The notes: generated from the sequence alone by a model not told the origin. A DNA stretch of 64,000 nucleotides from Janibacter sp. CX7 (GCF_024362365.1 NZ_CP101464.1:248001-312000), one strand, 5' to 3'. Positions 28,733-38,847 are shown, numbered from the stretch's first letter. Program-made: numbers and translations.

Positions 28733-28754
28733 CCGCACTCTCCCGGCACGACGA

Positions 28755-28790
28755 AGGCCGGCGGATCCCCCCTGTCGGATCCGCCGGCCT
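28755..28790. terminator. Bidirectional hairpin terminator between pit and pstB
   Basis: A perfect 14-bp stem (28755-28768 and 28777-28790) with an 8-nt loop lies between convergent pit and pstB. A second, shorter inverted pair, CCCCTTCG (28800-28807) and CGAAGGGG (28817-28824), follows. Confidence 0.85.
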
Positions 28791-28831
28791 CGCCGTTGTC
28801 CCCTTCGCCTCCCCGACGAAGGGGAGGTCAC

Positions 28832-29611
28832 TCACCCGAAGCGGCCGGAGATGTAGTCCTCGGTCGCCTTCTCGCGCGGGTTGTTGAAGATCGTCTGGGT
28901 GTCGTCGAACTCCACGAGCTGGCCCGGCTTGCCGGTCCCCTCGATGTTGAAGAAGCCCGTCTTGTCGCTGCAGCGGGCGGCCTGCTGCATGTTGTGCGTG
29001 ACGATGACGATCGTGTAGTCGTCCTTGAGCTCGGCAATGAGGTCCTCGACCGCGAGGGTCGAGATCGGGTCGAGCGCCGAGCACGGCTCGTCCATGAGGA
29101 CGACCTCGGGCTTGACCGCGATCGTGCGGGCGATGCACAGACGCTGCTGCTGGCCACCCGAGAGGCCCGAGCCGGGCTTGTCGAGGCGGTCCTTGACCTC
29201 GTTCCACAGGTTGGCGCCGCGCAGGCTGGTCTCGACGAGCTCGTCGGCGTCGGCCTTCTTGATCTTCTTGTTGTTGAGCTTGACCCCGGCGAGGACGTTT
29301 TCCTTGATGGACATCGTCGGGAAGGGGTTGGGCCTCTGGAAGACCATGCCGACCTTGCGGCGGACACCCACCGGGTCGACGCCCTTGCCGTAGAGGTCCT
29401 CGCCGTCGATGACGATCGAGCCCTTGACGTGGGCGCCGGGGATGACCTCGTGCATGCGGTTGATCGACCGGAGGAAGGTCGACTTGCCGCAGCCCGAGGG
29501 GCCGATGAGTGCCGTCACCGAGCGGGGCTCGATGGTGACGTTGACATCCTTCACGGCGAGGAAGTCCCCGTAGTAGATGTCGAGGTTCTGGACGTCGATG
29601 CGCTTGGACAC
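28832..29611 (-). CDS. pstB: Phosphate ABC transporter ATPase PstB
   Basis: A 259-residue ATPase of the high-affinity phosphate importer. Walker A is GPSGCGKST, signature LSGGQQQRL, Walker [14 protein letters not shown] and H-loop VTHNM, with the PstB-typical block [16 protein letters not shown]. It starts at GTG 29611, 26 bp after pstA, and is the last gene of the leftward pstSCAB operon. Confidence 0.95.
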   Translation of the reverse strand: MSKRIDVQNLDIYYGDFLAVKDVNVTIEPRSVTALIGPSGCGKSTFLRSINRMHEVIPGAHVKGSIVIDGEDLYGKGVDPVGVRRKVGMVFQRPNPFPTMSIKENVLAGVKLNNKKIKKADADELVETSLRGANLWNEVKDRLDKPGSGLSGGQQQRLCIARTIAVKPEVVLMDEPCSALDPISTLAVEDLIAELKDDYTIVIVTHNMQQAARCSDKTGFFNIEGTGKPGQLVEFDDTQTIFNNPREKATEDYISGRFG

Positions 29612-29637
29612 GTCAGCGATTCCTTGTCTGTCTGCGG

Positions 29638-30735
29638 TCAGCGACCGGTCTTGGGGGCGAAGAACTTGGAGATGAGTCGCGCGATGATGTTCAGCGCCAT
29701 GACGATGACGATGAGGACGAGCACCGCGGACCAGGCCCGGTCGATGTAGGGCTGCTTGTCCACGCCCGGGTTCATGATCTGGTAGTAGGCGAAGACCGGG
29801 AGGGTCGCCATCGGGTCCTTGAACATGTTCGGGTTGAGCGACGTGCTCAGACCTGCGGTGACGAGCAGCGGCGCCGTCTCACCGATGATGCGCGCGATCG
29901 CGAGGGTGACACCGGTCGCGATGCCGGCGACCGCGGTCGGCAGGACGACCTTGACGATCGTCAGCCACTTCGGCACGCCGAGGGCATAGCTCGCCTCGCG
30001 CAGCTCGTTGGGCACGAGGCGGAGCATCTCGTCGGTGTTGCGCACGACGACCGGGATCATGAGGATCGTCAGCGCCGCGACACCGACGATGCCCGACTTG
30101 TAGCCCGGCTCGACGAAGATGCTGAAGAGCGAGAAGGCGAAGAGGCCGGCGACGATCGACGGGATGCCCGTCATGACGTCGACGAAGAAGGTCAGTGCCC
30201 GCGACAGCCGGTTGCCGTTGCCGTACTCGACGAGGTAGATCGCGGCCATGATGCCGATCGGGACGGCGATGACCGTCGTGAAGAGGGTGATCATGAGCGT
30301 GCCCTGCAGGGCGTGCGCGATACCGCCGCCCTCGCCGACGACGCCTCGCATGGACACCGTGAAGAACTCCGCGTCCAGGCGCTTGGTGCCCTTGCTCAGC
30401 ACGTCGATGACGAGCGAGACGAGCGGGATGAGCGCGAGGAGGAAGAAGGTCGTCACGACGCCGGTCACGAGGCGGTCGGTCGCGTGCCGGGACCCCTCGG
30501 TGACGCGGCTGACCACGTAGATCGCGAGGCAGTAGACGATCGCGGAGAGGAGCACCCACGGCAGGACCGAGAACCCGCCGAGGAGGAGGACGACGGCCAG
30601 ACCGACGAGCGCGGACCCGCCGAGGACGCCCCAGCGGGCGGTCTGCGAGAGGCTGCCGGCAGCGGCGGTGTCGCCGCCGACGCCCTGGCCCGGGTCGTGG
30701 GGGGTGCCCCCGGTGGGGATGGAGACGTTGGTCAT
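29638..30735 (-). CDS. pstA: Phosphate ABC transporter permease PstA
   Basis: A 365-residue permease with a cytoplasmic N-terminal tail of about 30 residues, a pair of helices, and the six-helix binding-protein-dependent domain. PstA motifs include [34 protein letters not shown], and the EAA coupling loop in [25 protein letters not shown] overlaps the pstC stop (TGATG). Confidence 0.93.
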   Translation of the reverse strand: MTNVSIPTGGTPHDPGQGVGGDTAAAGSLSQTARWGVLGGSALVGLAVVLLLGGFSVLPWVLLSAIVYCLAIYVVSRVTEGSRHATDRLVTGVVTTFFLLALIPLVSLVIDVLSKGTKRLDAEFFTVSMRGVVGEGGGIAHALQGTLMITLFTTVIAVPIGIMAAIYLVEYGNGNRLSRALTFFVDVMTGIPSIVAGLFAFSLFSIFVEPGYKSGIVGVAALTILMIPVVVRNTDEMLRLVPNELREASYALGVPKWLTIVKVVLPTAVAGIATGVTLAIARIIGETAPLLVTAGLSTSLNPNMFKDPMATLPVFAYYQIMNPGVDKQPYIDRAWSAVLVLIVIVMALNIIARLISKFFAPKTGR

Positions 30736-31679
30736 CAGTTGGCTCCCGAGAACTCGGCCCGGCGGGAGACGATCCAGCGGGCGGCCATGTTGACGAGCAG
30801 GGTGACGAAGAAGAGCACGAGGCCGGCGGCGACGAGCGTGTTGGCCGCGACGCCGGAGCTCTCCGGCAGGTTGAGCGCGATGTCGGCGGCGATCGTCGAG
30901 CTGCTGTTGTCGGAGAGCAGCTCGATCGAGTAGGGCAGACCGGGCGAGAGGATGAGCGCGACGGCCATGGTCTCGCCGAGCGCGCGGCCCAGGCCGAGCA
31001 TGGTGCCGGAGACGATGCCGGACTTGCCGAAGGGGATGACCGCCTGCTGGATCATCTCCCAGCGGGTGGCGCCGAGGGCCAGCGAGGCCTCCTCGTGCAG
31101 GCGCGGGGTCTGGAGGAAGACCTCGCGGTTCACGGCCGTCATGATCGGCAGGATCATGATGCCCAGGACGATGCCGATGACGAGCATCGTCTTGCCGGTC
31201 ACCGACGCGTCACCGGCGAAGAAGGGGATCCAGCCGAGGTGCTCGTTGAGCCAGGTGCCGACCGGCTTGGAGCCGGGGCCGACGACGGACAGACCCCAGA
31301 AGCCGAAGACGATCGAGGGGATCGCGGCCAGCAGGTCGACGAGGTAGCCGAGGGCCTGGGCCAGCTTGCGCGGGGCGTAGTGGCTGATGAAGAGCGCGAT
31401 GCCGATCGACAGCGGCACGGCGATGATGAGCGCGATGACCGCCGCGAGGACGGTGCCGAAGAGCAGCGGACCGATGTAGGTGACGAGGCCTTCGCCGCCG
31501 CGGACCTCGCTCGGGTCGGCCGTGACGGCCGGCCATGCCTGCAGGAACAGGAAGATGGCCACGAGGACGAGGGCGACGAGGATGAAGACCCCCGAGGTCG
31601 TCGACAGGCCGCTGAAGACCTTGTCGCCGAGCCGGCGGACACCCTTCCGGGGGGACGGGGCGGAGGAAGCGGTACTCAC
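30735..31679 (-). CDS. pstC: Phosphate ABC transporter permease PstC
   Basis: A 314-residue permease, partner of PstA, with six to seven hydrophobic helices. Motifs: LLFGTVLAAVIALIIAVPLSIG, LAAIPSIVFGFWGL, and coupling loop LHEEASLALGATRWEMIQQAVIP. I chose GTG 31679 because GGAGAG lies just upstream; the frame itself runs back to 31739. The hairpin at 31719-31751 separates it from pstS. Confidence 0.92.
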   Translation of the reverse strand: MSTASSAPSPRKGVRRLGDKVFSGLSTTSGVFILVALVLVAIFLFLQAWPAVTADPSEVRGGEGLVTYIGPLLFGTVLAAVIALIIAVPLSIGIALFISHYAPRKLAQALGYLVDLLAAIPSIVFGFWGLSVVGPGSKPVGTWLNEHLGWIPFFAGDASVTGKTMLVIGIVLGIMILPIMTAVNREVFLQTPRLHEEASLALGATRWEMIQQAVIPFGKSGIVSGTMLGLGRALGETMAVALILSPGLPYSIELLSDNSSSTIAADIALNLPESSGVAANTLVAAGLVLFFVTLLVNMAARWIVSRRAEFSGAN

Positions 31680-31718
31680 GTGACTCTCCGGGAGCAGCAG
31701 GGGCAGGGGCGCGGCGAA

Positions 31719-31751
31719 GGCCCGGGCGGCGTGACGCACACCGCCCGGGCC
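31719..31751 (-). terminator. Intercistronic hairpin between pstS and pstC
   Basis: GGCCCGGGCGG (31719-31729) and CCGCCCGGGCC (31741-31751) form a perfect 11-bp GC stem with an 11-nt loop, 22 bp after the pstS stop. Such hairpins often give more binding protein than permease, by partial termination or by protecting the pstS mRNA 3' end. Confidence 0.65.
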
Positions 31752-31772
31752 CTCACCAGGAGGCGATCAGGA

Positions 31773-32864
31773 TCAGCTGATCTTCTCGACAGCGGCGGTG
31801 TTCTTCTTAACCCACTCGGCCGGGAGCTCGGCGGAGCCGGCGGCCTCGGCGGAGGCCTTCTGGCCCTCCTCGCCGGTGACGTAGTTGAGCCAGGCCTTGA
31901 CGACCTTCGCCTTCGCGGCGTCGTCGTACTTGAGGCAGCCGACCTGGTAGGAGACGAGGACGTTGGGGTACACGCCGGCCTCCTCGGTGTCCTTGGCGAC
32001 GTCGACCGCGAGGTCGGTCTCGGACTCGCTCTTGGCCTTGGAGGCGTCGAGGATCTTGGCGGCGGACTCGGCGGTGGGCTCGACGTACTCGTCGCCGACA
32101 CCGAGCGCGACGGTCTTCAGCTCGCCGACCTGCGAGAGGTCCGCGTAACCGATGGTGCCGTCACCCTTGCCGATCGCGTCGACGACACCCGAGGTGCCCT
32201 TGGCAGCGGTGCCGCCCTTGACCGGCCAGGCGTCCTCGGCCTCGTGGGTCCAGGACTTCTCGGCGGCCTTGCCCAGGTAGTCGGAGAAGTTCTTCGAGGT
32301 GCCCGAGTCGTCCGAGCGGTGGACCGTGGTGATCTTCGTCGACGGGAGGTCGGCGTCCGGGTTGTCGGCCTTGATCTTCGGGTCGTTCCAGGTCTTGATC
32401 TTGCCGTCGAAGATCTCGGCGACCGTGGCCGGCTTCAGCTGCAGCTTGTCGACGCCCTCGAGGTTGTAGGCGATGGCGATCGGGGAGACGTAGACCGGGA
32501 TCTGGACGATGTCGCCACCGCAGACCTTCTTGGCCTTGTCGAGCTCCTCCTCCTCGAAGGCGGAGTCGGTACCGGCGAAGTCGACCGCACCGGCGGCGAA
32601 CTGCTCACGGCCGGCGCCGGAGCCCTGCGGGTCGTAGTTGACCGTCGCGCCGCCGTTGGCGGTCTCGAAGTCGGCCTTCCACTTCTCGACGGCGGCCTGC
32701 TGGGAACTGGCACCCATGCCCTTGATCGAGCCGGAGACGGACTCGCCGCCGTCGCCAGACGCGCCGGAGCCGGAGTCCGACTCGCTGCAGGCGGCCATCG
32801 TGAAGGTCAGGGCGAGGGCAGCGGTGGCGGTCAGGGCCTTGCGGCTGCGGGTGGAACGAATCAC
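31773..32864 (-). CDS. pstS: Phosphate-binding lipoprotein PstS
   Basis: A 363-residue lipoprotein that captures phosphate for PstCAB. The lipobox is LTFTMAACSES. Phosphate-site motifs are seen: IKGMGASSQQAAVEKW, QGSGAGREQF, GTDSAFEEEE and RSDDSGTSKNF. The frame extends to a TTG at 32873, but GAGAGG (plus 32875-32880) lies 10 nt before GTG 32864, so I use that. It is transcribed under the PHO box at 32958-33001. Confidence 0.94.
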   Translation of the reverse strand: MIRSTRSRKALTATAALALTFTMAACSESDSGSGASGDGGESVSGSIKGMGASSQQAAVEKWKADFETANGGATVNYDPQGSGAGREQFAAGAVDFAGTDSAFEEEELDKAKKVCGGDIVQIPVYVSPIAIAYNLEGVDKLQLKPATVAEIFDGKIKTWNDPKIKADNPDADLPSTKITTVHRSDDSGTSKNFSDYLGKAAEKSWTHEAEDAWPVKGGTAAKGTSGVVDAIGKGDGTIGYADLSQVGELKTVALGVGDEYVEPTAESAAKILDASKAKSESETDLAVDVAKDTEEAGVYPNVLVSYQVGCLKYDDAAKAKVVKAWLNYVTGEEGQKASAEAAGSAELPAEWVKKNTAAVEKIS

Positions 32865-32957
32865 GTCTGTCAAACCTCTCTACAGGGGTTGGCCACGTGA
32901 ATCGCGACGGCAGCCCGTCGCGACCGCCGTGGTCGTACGCATCGAAGGTAGGGAGGC

Positions 32958-33001
32958 TCGGTGACCTGTCGGGTCGAGATCGGTGAACAGTCGGTGAATC
33001 A
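32958..33001 (-). promoter_or_regulatory. PHO box: four contiguous 11-bp units upstream of pstS
   Basis: On the plus strand the units are TCGGTGACCTG, TCGGGTCGAGA, TCGGTGAACAG and TCGGTGAATCA, end to end in perfect 11-bp register. On the pstS sense strand this reads as TTCACCGA-type direct repeats, like the PhoP (RegX3-type) boxes of Streptomyces. A TACCTT hexamer (minus strand, plus 32947-32952) just downstream could be the -10. The response regulator is encoded at 51574-52254. Confidence 0.82.
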
Positions 33002-33078
33002 CGGCTGCACAGTGCGTGGTCGGGTCGCGCCCCGGCCGTCGGCGATGTAACGCGCGCGACAGTGCCGCCCGTGCGGAG

Positions 33079-34035
33079 TCAGCCGCGGTCGCGCGGGTGG
33101 TGCCGCTCGGCCGCGACGATCCGGGCGGCGTCGCCGGTGCCGACGACGTGGACGAGGAGCACCTCGCCCTTCGCCAGGCCCCCGGAGAGCGCGTCCTCGA
33201 TGACCGACCGGCCGACGAGCCCGGGCGCGAGCGAGGGGTCGGCGCGCTCGAGGAGCAGCGCCACGAGGTCGGGCAGGACCGGGCCGTGGCTGCACAGGGC
33301 GGCGGGCACGCCGCGCTCGAGCAGGCGCCCGAGGTGGTGTCGTGCCTTGCCCGGGTCGGCGGCATAGCCCTCCTCCGACAGGCCCGGCTTGAGCCGCAGC
33401 CGCTCGCCGCTGGCCGTCGCATAGGGGGCGAGGGTGTCGCTGGCGCGGGTCGAGGGGCTGCTCACGAGGCGCTCGATGCCGTAGCCGGCGAGCAGGGGCA
33501 CGAGGTCGGCGGCCTGCTCGCGGCCCCGGTCGTCGAGGGGCCGCAGCCAGTCGTCGTCGGTCCACGTCGCGCGGGGCTGCGCCTTGGCGTGGCGCACGAC
33601 GGCGAGGGGCCAGGTCGACAGGGTGCCCCGGGAGTCGGCGGCCATGAGGGCCTCGACCTGGGCGACGTCGTGCGCATAGCTGAGCCGGGAGAGGGCCTCG
33701 CCGGCCTCGAGCCAGGCGACCTCGTCGACCTCGTGGACGAGGCCACCGTCACCGCCGGTCACCTCGGCCGCCCAGTAGCGCACCTCCTTGACCGCCGGCC
33801 CCGACTTCGACGCGACGGTGTAGGTCGTCGTCGGCAGCGGGTGGCCGAGCCGCACGCGCAGCCCGGTCTCCTCGAGGGTCTCGCGGGCCGCGGCGACGGG
33901 GAAGGTCTCGCCGGGGTCGAGCTTGCCCTTCGCCCACGACCAGTCGTCGTAGCGGGGGCGGTGGACGAGAGCGATCTGCAGGCGCCCCCGACGACGTCTC
34001 CATGGCAGGGTGCCCGCGGCCAGGACGGTGGCCAT
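33079..34035 (-). CDS. mutT1: MutT1-like Nudix hydrolase with histidine phosphatase domain
   Basis: A 318-residue two-domain protein. Residues about 5-135 form a Nudix domain with the box G-KLDPGETFPVAAARETLEETGL. Residues about 150-318 form a histidine phosphatase domain starting LAVVRHAKA (catalytic RH), with SSPSTRASDT and SHGPV. This architecture and the position next to ppk match mycobacterial MutT1 (Rv2985), which hydrolyses 8-oxo-(d)GTP and diadenosine polyphosphates. ATG 34035 is 2 bp past the ppk stop. Confidence 0.9.
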   Translation of the reverse strand: MATVLAAGTLPWRRRRGRLQIALVHRPRYDDWSWAKGKLDPGETFPVAAARETLEETGLRVRLGHPLPTTTYTVASKSGPAVKEVRYWAAEVTGGDGGLVHEVDEVAWLEAGEALSRLSYAHDVAQVEALMAADSRGTLSTWPLAVVRHAKAQPRATWTDDDWLRPLDDRGREQAADLVPLLAGYGIERLVSSPSTRASDTLAPYATASGERLRLKPGLSEEGYAADPGKARHHLGRLLERGVPAALCSHGPVLPDLVALLLERADPSLAPGLVGRSVIEDALSGGLAKGEVLLVHVVGTGDAARIVAAERHHPRDRG

Positions 34036-34037
34036 GC

Positions 34038-36329
34038 TCAGCGCCGGGCCTTGCGGCGGCGCTTGGCGTGCATCGCGATGAGCGCGGCCTGGATGTCGGG
34101 CAGCGGCTCACCGTCGGGGTTCTGGTGCACCCGGGTCCAGCGGCCGTCGCCGTCGAGGTTCCAGTGGGCGTAGTCGCCCGACATGCCGCGCTCGACGAGG
34201 TCGAAGACCTGCTCGACGTGGCGCGGCTCCTTGATCCGCACGAGGGCCTCGACGCGTCGGTCGAGGTTGCGGTGCATGAGGTCGGCCGAGCCGATCCACG
34301 CCTGGCGGTCCGCGCCGGTCCCGAAGAGGAAGATGCGCGAGTGCTCGAGGAAGCGCCCGAGGACCGAGTGCACCCGGATCGTCTCGCTCAGCCCGGGCAC
34401 GCCGGGTCGCAGGGCGCAGATGCCGCGGACCCACACGTCGACCTGCACCCCGGCCTGGCTGGCCCGGTAGAGCGCGTCGATCGTCTGCTCGTCGACGAGC
34501 GAGTTGACCTTGACCGCGACGTAGCCATCGCCCGTCCTGGCCTGGCGCGCCGCCTGCTCCTCGATCCGCTCGACGAGCCCGTCGCGGATGTGCCGGGGTG
34601 CGACGAGCAGCCGCTTGAACTTGCTGCGCGGCGCGACGCCCGAGAGCTGGTTGAAGAGCCGGGTGAGGTCCTCGCCGACCTCGGGGTCGGAGGTGAGCAG
34701 CCCCATGTCCTCGTAGAGACGAGCGGTCTTGGGGTTGTAGTTGCCGGTGCCGACGTGGCAGTAGCGCTTCACCCCGTCGGGCTCCTGCCGCACGACGAGG
34801 GCGAGCTTGCAGTGGGTCTTGAGGCCGACGATGCCGTAGACGACGTGCACGCCCGCGTGCTCGAGCTTGCGGGCCCACTCGATGTTGTTCTGCTCGTCGA
34901 AGCGCGCCTTGATCTCGACGACCGCGAGCACCTGCTTGCCCGCCTCGGCGGCGTCGATGAGCGCGTCGACGATCGGGCTGTCACCGCTGGTGCGGTAGAG
35001 CGTCTGCTTGATCGCGAGCACGTGCGGGTCGGCCGCCGCTTGCTCGATGAAGGCCTGCACGGAGGTGGAGAAGGAGTCGTAGGGGTGCTGCAGCAGCACG
35101 TCCTGCCGGGCGATGCGGCCGATGAGGTTGGCGGCCTTCGATGACTCGGCGGGCGCCAGGTCGGCATTTGTCCGGGCCACGAAGGGAGGGAAGTGCAGGT
35201 CGGTCCGGTCGATGTCGGCGATCTCGTTGAGCCCGCGCAGGTCGAGCGGGGCGGGCAGCCGATAGACCTCGTCGTCGCTGACGCCGAGCTCGCGGCTGAG
35301 CAGCTCCATGACGTGGTCGTCGAGGTCCTCCTCCACCTCCAGCCGCACCGGCGGGCCGAAGCGCCGCCGGATCAGCTCCTTCTCCAGCGCGGCGAGGAGG
35401 TTCTCGGCGTCGTCCTCCTCGACCTCGAGGTCCTCGTTGCGGGTGACTCGGAAGGAGTAGTGCTCGTGCACCTCCATGCCGGGGAAGAGGTGGTGCAGGT
35501 GCGCGGCGATGACGTCCTCGAGCGGGACGAAGCGCGCCTCGAAGAGGTCGGAGGTCACCGAGGCCTGCGCGCGACGCACCTTGAGGAAGCGGGGGAGTGA
35601 GGGCGGCATCTTGATCCTCGCGAAGTGCTCCTTGCCCGTCTTGGGGTTGATGAGGATGACGGCGAGGTTGAGCGAGAGCCCCGAGATGTAGGGGAAGGGG
35701 TGGGCCGGGTCGACGGCCAGCGGCGTGAGCACGGGGTAGATCTGGTCGCGGAAGAGCTCGCTGAGCCGCTCCTGCTCGGACTCCTCGACCTCGCTCCACC
35801 GCACGATGCTGATGCCCTCCTCGGCGAGGGCGGGGCGCACGCTCTCGTCGAAGATGCGCGTCTGCATGTGGGTCAGGTCGTGCGCGATGCGGGCGATCTG
35901 CTCGAGCACCTCGCGCGGCTCGAGCCCGGAGGGGCTGCGCACGGCGATGCCGGTGGCTATGCGCCGCTTGAGGCCGGCGACCCGGACCATGAAGAACTCG
36001 TCGAGGTTGCTCGTGAAGATCGCGAGGAAGCGCGCCCGCTCGAGCAGGGGGACGCTCTCGTCGGCCGCGAGCTGCAGGACCCGCTCGTTGAACTGCAGCC
36101 AGCTGATCTCGCGGTCGAGGAAGCGGTCGACCGGCAGGTCGGTGGCGGGCGCCGCGTCCTCGGGACGGCTGCGCACGAAGCGGCCGTTGGCCGCGCGGGG
36201 CCGCAGCTCGGGGGTGGCGTCGGGGGCCGAGGAGGTGATCGAGACGTCGCTGGTCGGGGCCGCGCCCGGTCGGCGAGCCGGGACCGACGGTCGGGGTGCT
36301 GGGGCGGAGGCGTCCGACATGGCGCTCAT
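34038..36329 (-). CDS. ppk: Polyphosphate kinase 1
   Basis: A 763-residue enzyme that reversibly makes polyphosphate from ATP. The N-terminal 70 residues are a Pro/Ala-rich extension; the core begins [30 protein letters not shown] is in the N domain, and [18 protein letters not shown] and the catalytic-His block [19 protein letters not shown] are in the C domains. ATG 36329 overlaps the mshD stop (ATGA). A PHO-box-like repeat lies just upstream within mshD, which would tie polyphosphate storage to phosphate limitation. Confidence 0.95.
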   Translation of the reverse strand: MSAMSDASAPAPRPSVPARRPGAAPTSDVSITSSAPDATPELRPRAANGRFVRSRPEDAAPATDLPVDRFLDREISWLQFNERVLQLAADESVPLLERARFLAIFTSNLDEFFMVRVAGLKRRIATGIAVRSPSGLEPREVLEQIARIAHDLTHMQTRIFDESVRPALAEEGISIVRWSEVEESEQERLSELFRDQIYPVLTPLAVDPAHPFPYISGLSLNLAVILINPKTGKEHFARIKMPPSLPRFLKVRRAQASVTSDLFEARFVPLEDVIAAHLHHLFPGMEVHEHYSFRVTRNEDLEVEEDDAENLLAALEKELIRRRFGPPVRLEVEEDLDDHVMELLSRELGVSDDEVYRLPAPLDLRGLNEIADIDRTDLHFPPFVARTNADLAPAESSKAANLIGRIARQDVLLQHPYDSFSTSVQAFIEQAAADPHVLAIKQTLYRTSGDSPIVDALIDAAEAGKQVLAVVEIKARFDEQNNIEWARKLEHAGVHVVYGIVGLKTHCKLALVVRQEPDGVKRYCHVGTGNYNPKTARLYEDMGLLTSDPEVGEDLTRLFNQLSGVAPRSKFKRLLVAPRHIRDGLVERIEEQAARQARTGDGYVAVKVNSLVDEQTIDALYRASQAGVQVDVWVRGICALRPGVPGLSETIRVHSVLGRFLEHSRIFLFGTGADRQAWIGSADLMHRNLDRRVEALVRIKEPRHVEQVFDLVERGMSGDYAHWNLDGDGRWTRVHQNPDGEPLPDIQAALIAMHAKRRRKARR

Positions 36330-37219
36330 CCTTGCACCGAGGGGTGAACCTCGTGTGAATACATCACGTGGAGGGCCTTGCGGGTGAAGCCGGCCCGCTC
36401 GTAGGTCGCCAGCGCCGGCGTGTTGTCGCCCTCGACGTAGAGCTCGACCTCGCGCACGCCCCGACGGGCCAGGTGCGCCAGGCCGAGGCCGGTGAGCGGG
36501 CCGGCGAGCCCGCGACCCTGGCAGTCGGGGTGGACGCCGACGACGTAGACCTCGCCGACGTCGCCGCCGGGCGGGTCGATCTTCGTCCAGTGGAAGCCGA
36601 CGAGCCGGCTCGGGTCGTCGTCCTCGAGCAGGATGACCCCCTCGGGGTCGAACCACGGCTGGGCCATCCGCTCGTCGAGACCGGCCCGGTCGAGGGCGCC
36701 CTGCTCGGGGTGGTGGACGAAGGCCGCGGCGTTGGCCTCGAGCAGCGCGGTCTCGTCGGTGCCGGGGACGAAGGTCCGGTGCCGCACGCCGTCGGGGAGG
36801 CCGGGGTCGGTCTCGTCGCCCTCGCGCACGTCGCGGGAGAGGACGAGCAGCTCACGGACCACCTGCAGGCCGAGCCGGGAGGCCAGGGCGCGGGCGGCCG
36901 GCAGGTCGCCGTGGGCCCACGGCCGCGCGTCCGGGCGCTCCTGCAGCACACGCTCGAGCAGGCGGGCGCCGACCCCCTTCGCACGTCGGTCGGGGTGCAC
37001 GAAGAGCTCGACGGACCCGTCCTCGGCGACGGCCGCGTAGCCGGCGAGGTCGTCGCCGTCGGCCGCGACGTAGTGGGTGCCGGGGCGCGGCAGGGCGAGC
37101 TCGAAGGCCTCGCTGAGCGGCGCGACGCCGTCGGCGGAGGTCGCGTCGAGGGCACCTGCGGCCACCCGGTCCACCAGGGCGTCCGGCAGCAGGTCGAAGG
37201 GGGTGACGGTCACGGTCAC
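36326..37219 (-). CDS. mshD: Mycothiol synthase
   Basis: A 297-residue protein with two GNAT folds that acetylates Cys-GlcN-Ins with acetyl-CoA, the last step of mycothiol synthesis. The N-terminal GNAT half ([19 protein letters not shown]) and the active C-terminal half ([36 protein letters not shown]) are both clear. GTG 37219 overlaps the glnR stop, giving a glnR-mshD-ppk-mutT1 series with overlapping ends. The glnR-mshD pairing is also found in M. tuberculosis (Rv0818-Rv0819). Confidence 0.92.
   Translation of the reverse strand: MTVTVTPFDLLPDALVDRVAAGALDATSADGVAPLSEAFELALPRPGTHYVAADGDDLAGYAAVAEDGSVELFVHPDRRAKGVGARLLERVLQERPDARPWAHGDLPAARALASRLGLQVVRELLVLSRDVREGDETDPGLPDGVRHRTFVPGTDETALLEANAAAFVHHPEQGALDRAGLDERMAQPWFDPEGVILLEDDDPSRLVGFHWTKIDPPGGDVGEVYVVGVHPDCQGRGLAGPLTGLGLAHLARRGVREVELYVEGDNTPALATYERAGFTRKALHVMYSHEVHPSVQG
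36338..36359 (-). promoter_or_regulatory. PHO-box-like direct repeat upstream of ppk
   Basis: On the minus strand TTCACACGAGG and TTCACCCCTCG are two adjacent 11-bp units inside the last codons of mshD, 9-30 nt before the ppk ATG. They match the TTCAC-type units before pstS and senX3. Confidence 0.55.
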
Positions 37220-37920
37220 AGGGACACCGCCTCGGTGTCGGCCTCGTCGTCATGGGCGGGCACGAAGCGGTAGCCGACATTGCGGATCGTGCCGATGAGC
37301 TGCTCGTGCTCGCTGCCGAGCTTGGCCCGCAGGCGACGCACGTGCACGTCGACGGTGCGGGTGCCGCCGTAGTAGTCGTAGCCCCAGACCTCCTGGAGCA
37401 GCTGGGCGCGGGTGAAGACGCGGCCGGGGTGCTGGGCGAGGTGCTTGAGCAGCTCGAACTCCTTGTACGTCAGGTCGAGCAGGCGCTCGCCGAGCCGGGC
37501 GGAGTAGCTGCCCTCGTCGATCGTCAGGTCCCCGGCGACGATCCGCTCGTCGGCCTCGTCCTCGACCGTGTCGCTGCGGGTCATCACCAGCCGCAGCCGG
37601 GCCTCGACCTCGGCGGGGCCGGCGTGCTCGAGGAGGATGTCCTCGACCGCCCACTCGGCGTTGACCGCGGTCAGGCCGCCCTCGGTGAGGATCGCGATGA
37701 CCGGCGCGGAGGTGCCGGTGGCGCGGATGACGCGGCACAGCGAGCGGGCCTGGACGAGCGCGGTGCGCGCGTCGACGAGGACGACGTCGACGGCGGGGGC
37801 GTCGATGATCGCCGATGCCTCGGCGGGCAGCGTGCGCACCTGGTGCCCGAGCAGCCCCAAGGCCGGCAGGACCTCGGCGCTCGGCGCCAGGTCGTCCGTG
37901 AGGAGCAGGAGTCGGGCCAT
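37216..37920 (-). CDS. glnR: GlnR-type OmpR-family transcriptional regulator
   Basis: A 234-residue regulator with a receiver-like domain (residues 1-115) and a winged-helix C-terminal domain ([44 protein letters not shown]). The presumed phospho-site Asp is in VVLVDAR, but the conserved Lys after the Thr (usually x-T-x-x-x then K-P) is not present: the region reads ILTEGG and later [10 protein letters not shown]. Orphan, phosphorylation-independent GlnR proteins are like this. In actinobacteria GlnR controls nitrogen genes; position beside mshD matches Rv0818. Confidence 0.85.
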   Translation of the reverse strand: MARLLLLTDDLAPSAEVLPALGLLGHQVRTLPAEASAIIDAPAVDVVLVDARTALVQARSLCRVIRATGTSAPVIAILTEGGLTAVNAEWAVEDILLEHAGPAEVEARLRLVMTRSDTVEDEADERIVAGDLTIDEGSYSARLGERLLDLTYKEFELLKHLAQHPGRVFTRAQLLQEVWGYDYYGGTRTVDVHVRRLRAKLGSEHEQLIGTIRNVGYRFVPAHDDEADTEAVSL

Positions 37921-37928
37921 CGCGACCC

Positions 37929-37954
37929 AGAATAATCGGGCGGCCCGCTACCCT
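37929..37954. promoter_or_regulatory. Back-to-back -10 elements, glnR / membrane protein
   Basis: Minus-strand TATTCT (plus 37929-37934) lies 8 nt before the glnR ATG at 37920. Plus-strand TACCCT (37949-37954) lies 6 nt before GTG 37961. The -10s are 14 bp apart and the starts 41 nt apart, so each -10 lies about where the other -35 would be. Confidence 0.6.
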
Positions 37955-37960
37955 CGCGTG

Positions 37961-38803
37961 GTGACCACGCCAGTACCCGTCGAGCCAGAGACCCGAGCGG
38001 CCCGCCGTGCCCTGCGCGCGAGTGCGGGAGAGGTCGCCGACCCCCAGGCTCCGCCGCCCCGGTCACGCCCGGTCGTCGCCGCGGCCACGGTCGTCACCGC
38101 CCTGCTGGTCGCCGGTTCGGCGGCCTCGGGCGAGCGCATCCTCGAGCTGCTCGCCGTGGTCGCCGCGGGCCTGGTCGTCGCGATCGGCTGGCCCTCGCTC
38201 GTCGGGTCTCGCACCCCCGTCGGCACGACCGCCGTCCTCGCCGTGACCTCGCTCGCCCTCGGTGCCGCCCTGGTGCTGCAGGACGAGGAGCCCTACCTCG
38301 AGCACGTGCCCGCAGCGATGGCCCTGGGCATCGTCGCCATGTGCCTGCACCCGCTGCTGCAGGCGCCGGCCCGGGTGCAGCTGGCCCGCTCGATGGCCGG
38401 CACCTCCCTCGGCATCCTGCTCATCGGCGGTGGGGGGCTGCTCACGAGCACCGTCTACGCCGACAACCACGGGCCGGTCGTCATCGTCGGCATCGGTCTG
38501 GCCGTCGCCGCCCTCGTCGACCTCGTCCTCGAGCGCCCGGCGACGAGCGCGTGGATGATCCCGGCCGCGATGGGTGTCGGCGGGCTCGCCGGTCTGGTCG
38601 CGCACCTCGTGCTCTCGGGGTCGCTGTCGGCGTGGTCGGCGCTGCTCGGGGTCATCGGTGCGGGCACCGCGGTCGCGCTGCGCCGCGCGCTGTCGCAGCA
38701 GCGGGCGATCGACACCGTGGCCGGTGCGCTCGCCGCCGGCGCGGCCTCCGTGCTCGTCGCCGGGCCGCTCGTGCACCTCGTCGCCCGCCTGCCCCTGGCC
38801 TGA
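37961..38803 (+). CDS. Integral membrane protein of unknown function
   Basis: A 280-residue protein. After a charged N-terminus of about 40 residues (Arg-rich, AARRALRASAGEV) come about eight hydrophobic helices with small-residue-rich sequence (GIVAMCLHPLL, GTSLGILLIGGGGLL). No domain that I recognise. GTG 37961 is probably leaderless. It is divergent from glnR and followed by the nitrobindin gene. Confidence 0.75.
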   Translation: MTTPVPVEPETRAARRALRASAGEVADPQAPPPRSRPVVAAATVVTALLVAGSAASGERILELLAVVAAGLVVAIGWPSLVGSRTPVGTTAVLAVTSLALGAALVLQDEEPYLEHVPAAMALGIVAMCLHPLLQAPARVQLARSMAGTSLGILLIGGGGLLTSTVYADNHGPVVIVGIGLAVAALVDLVLERPATSAWMIPAAMGVGGLAGLVAHLVLSGSLSAWSALLGVIGAGTAVALRRALSQQRAIDTVAGALAAGAASVLVAGPLVHLVARLPLA

Positions 38804-38847
38804 CCGCCGGCGCGCTCCCGGCCCGGCGTCCGCCCTACGATGGGCGG

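Noticed and set aside
32864-32873. TTG 32873 as the pstS start
   Set aside because: It would leave about 1 nt to the GAGAGG ribosome site; GTG 32864 has a 10-nt spacing.
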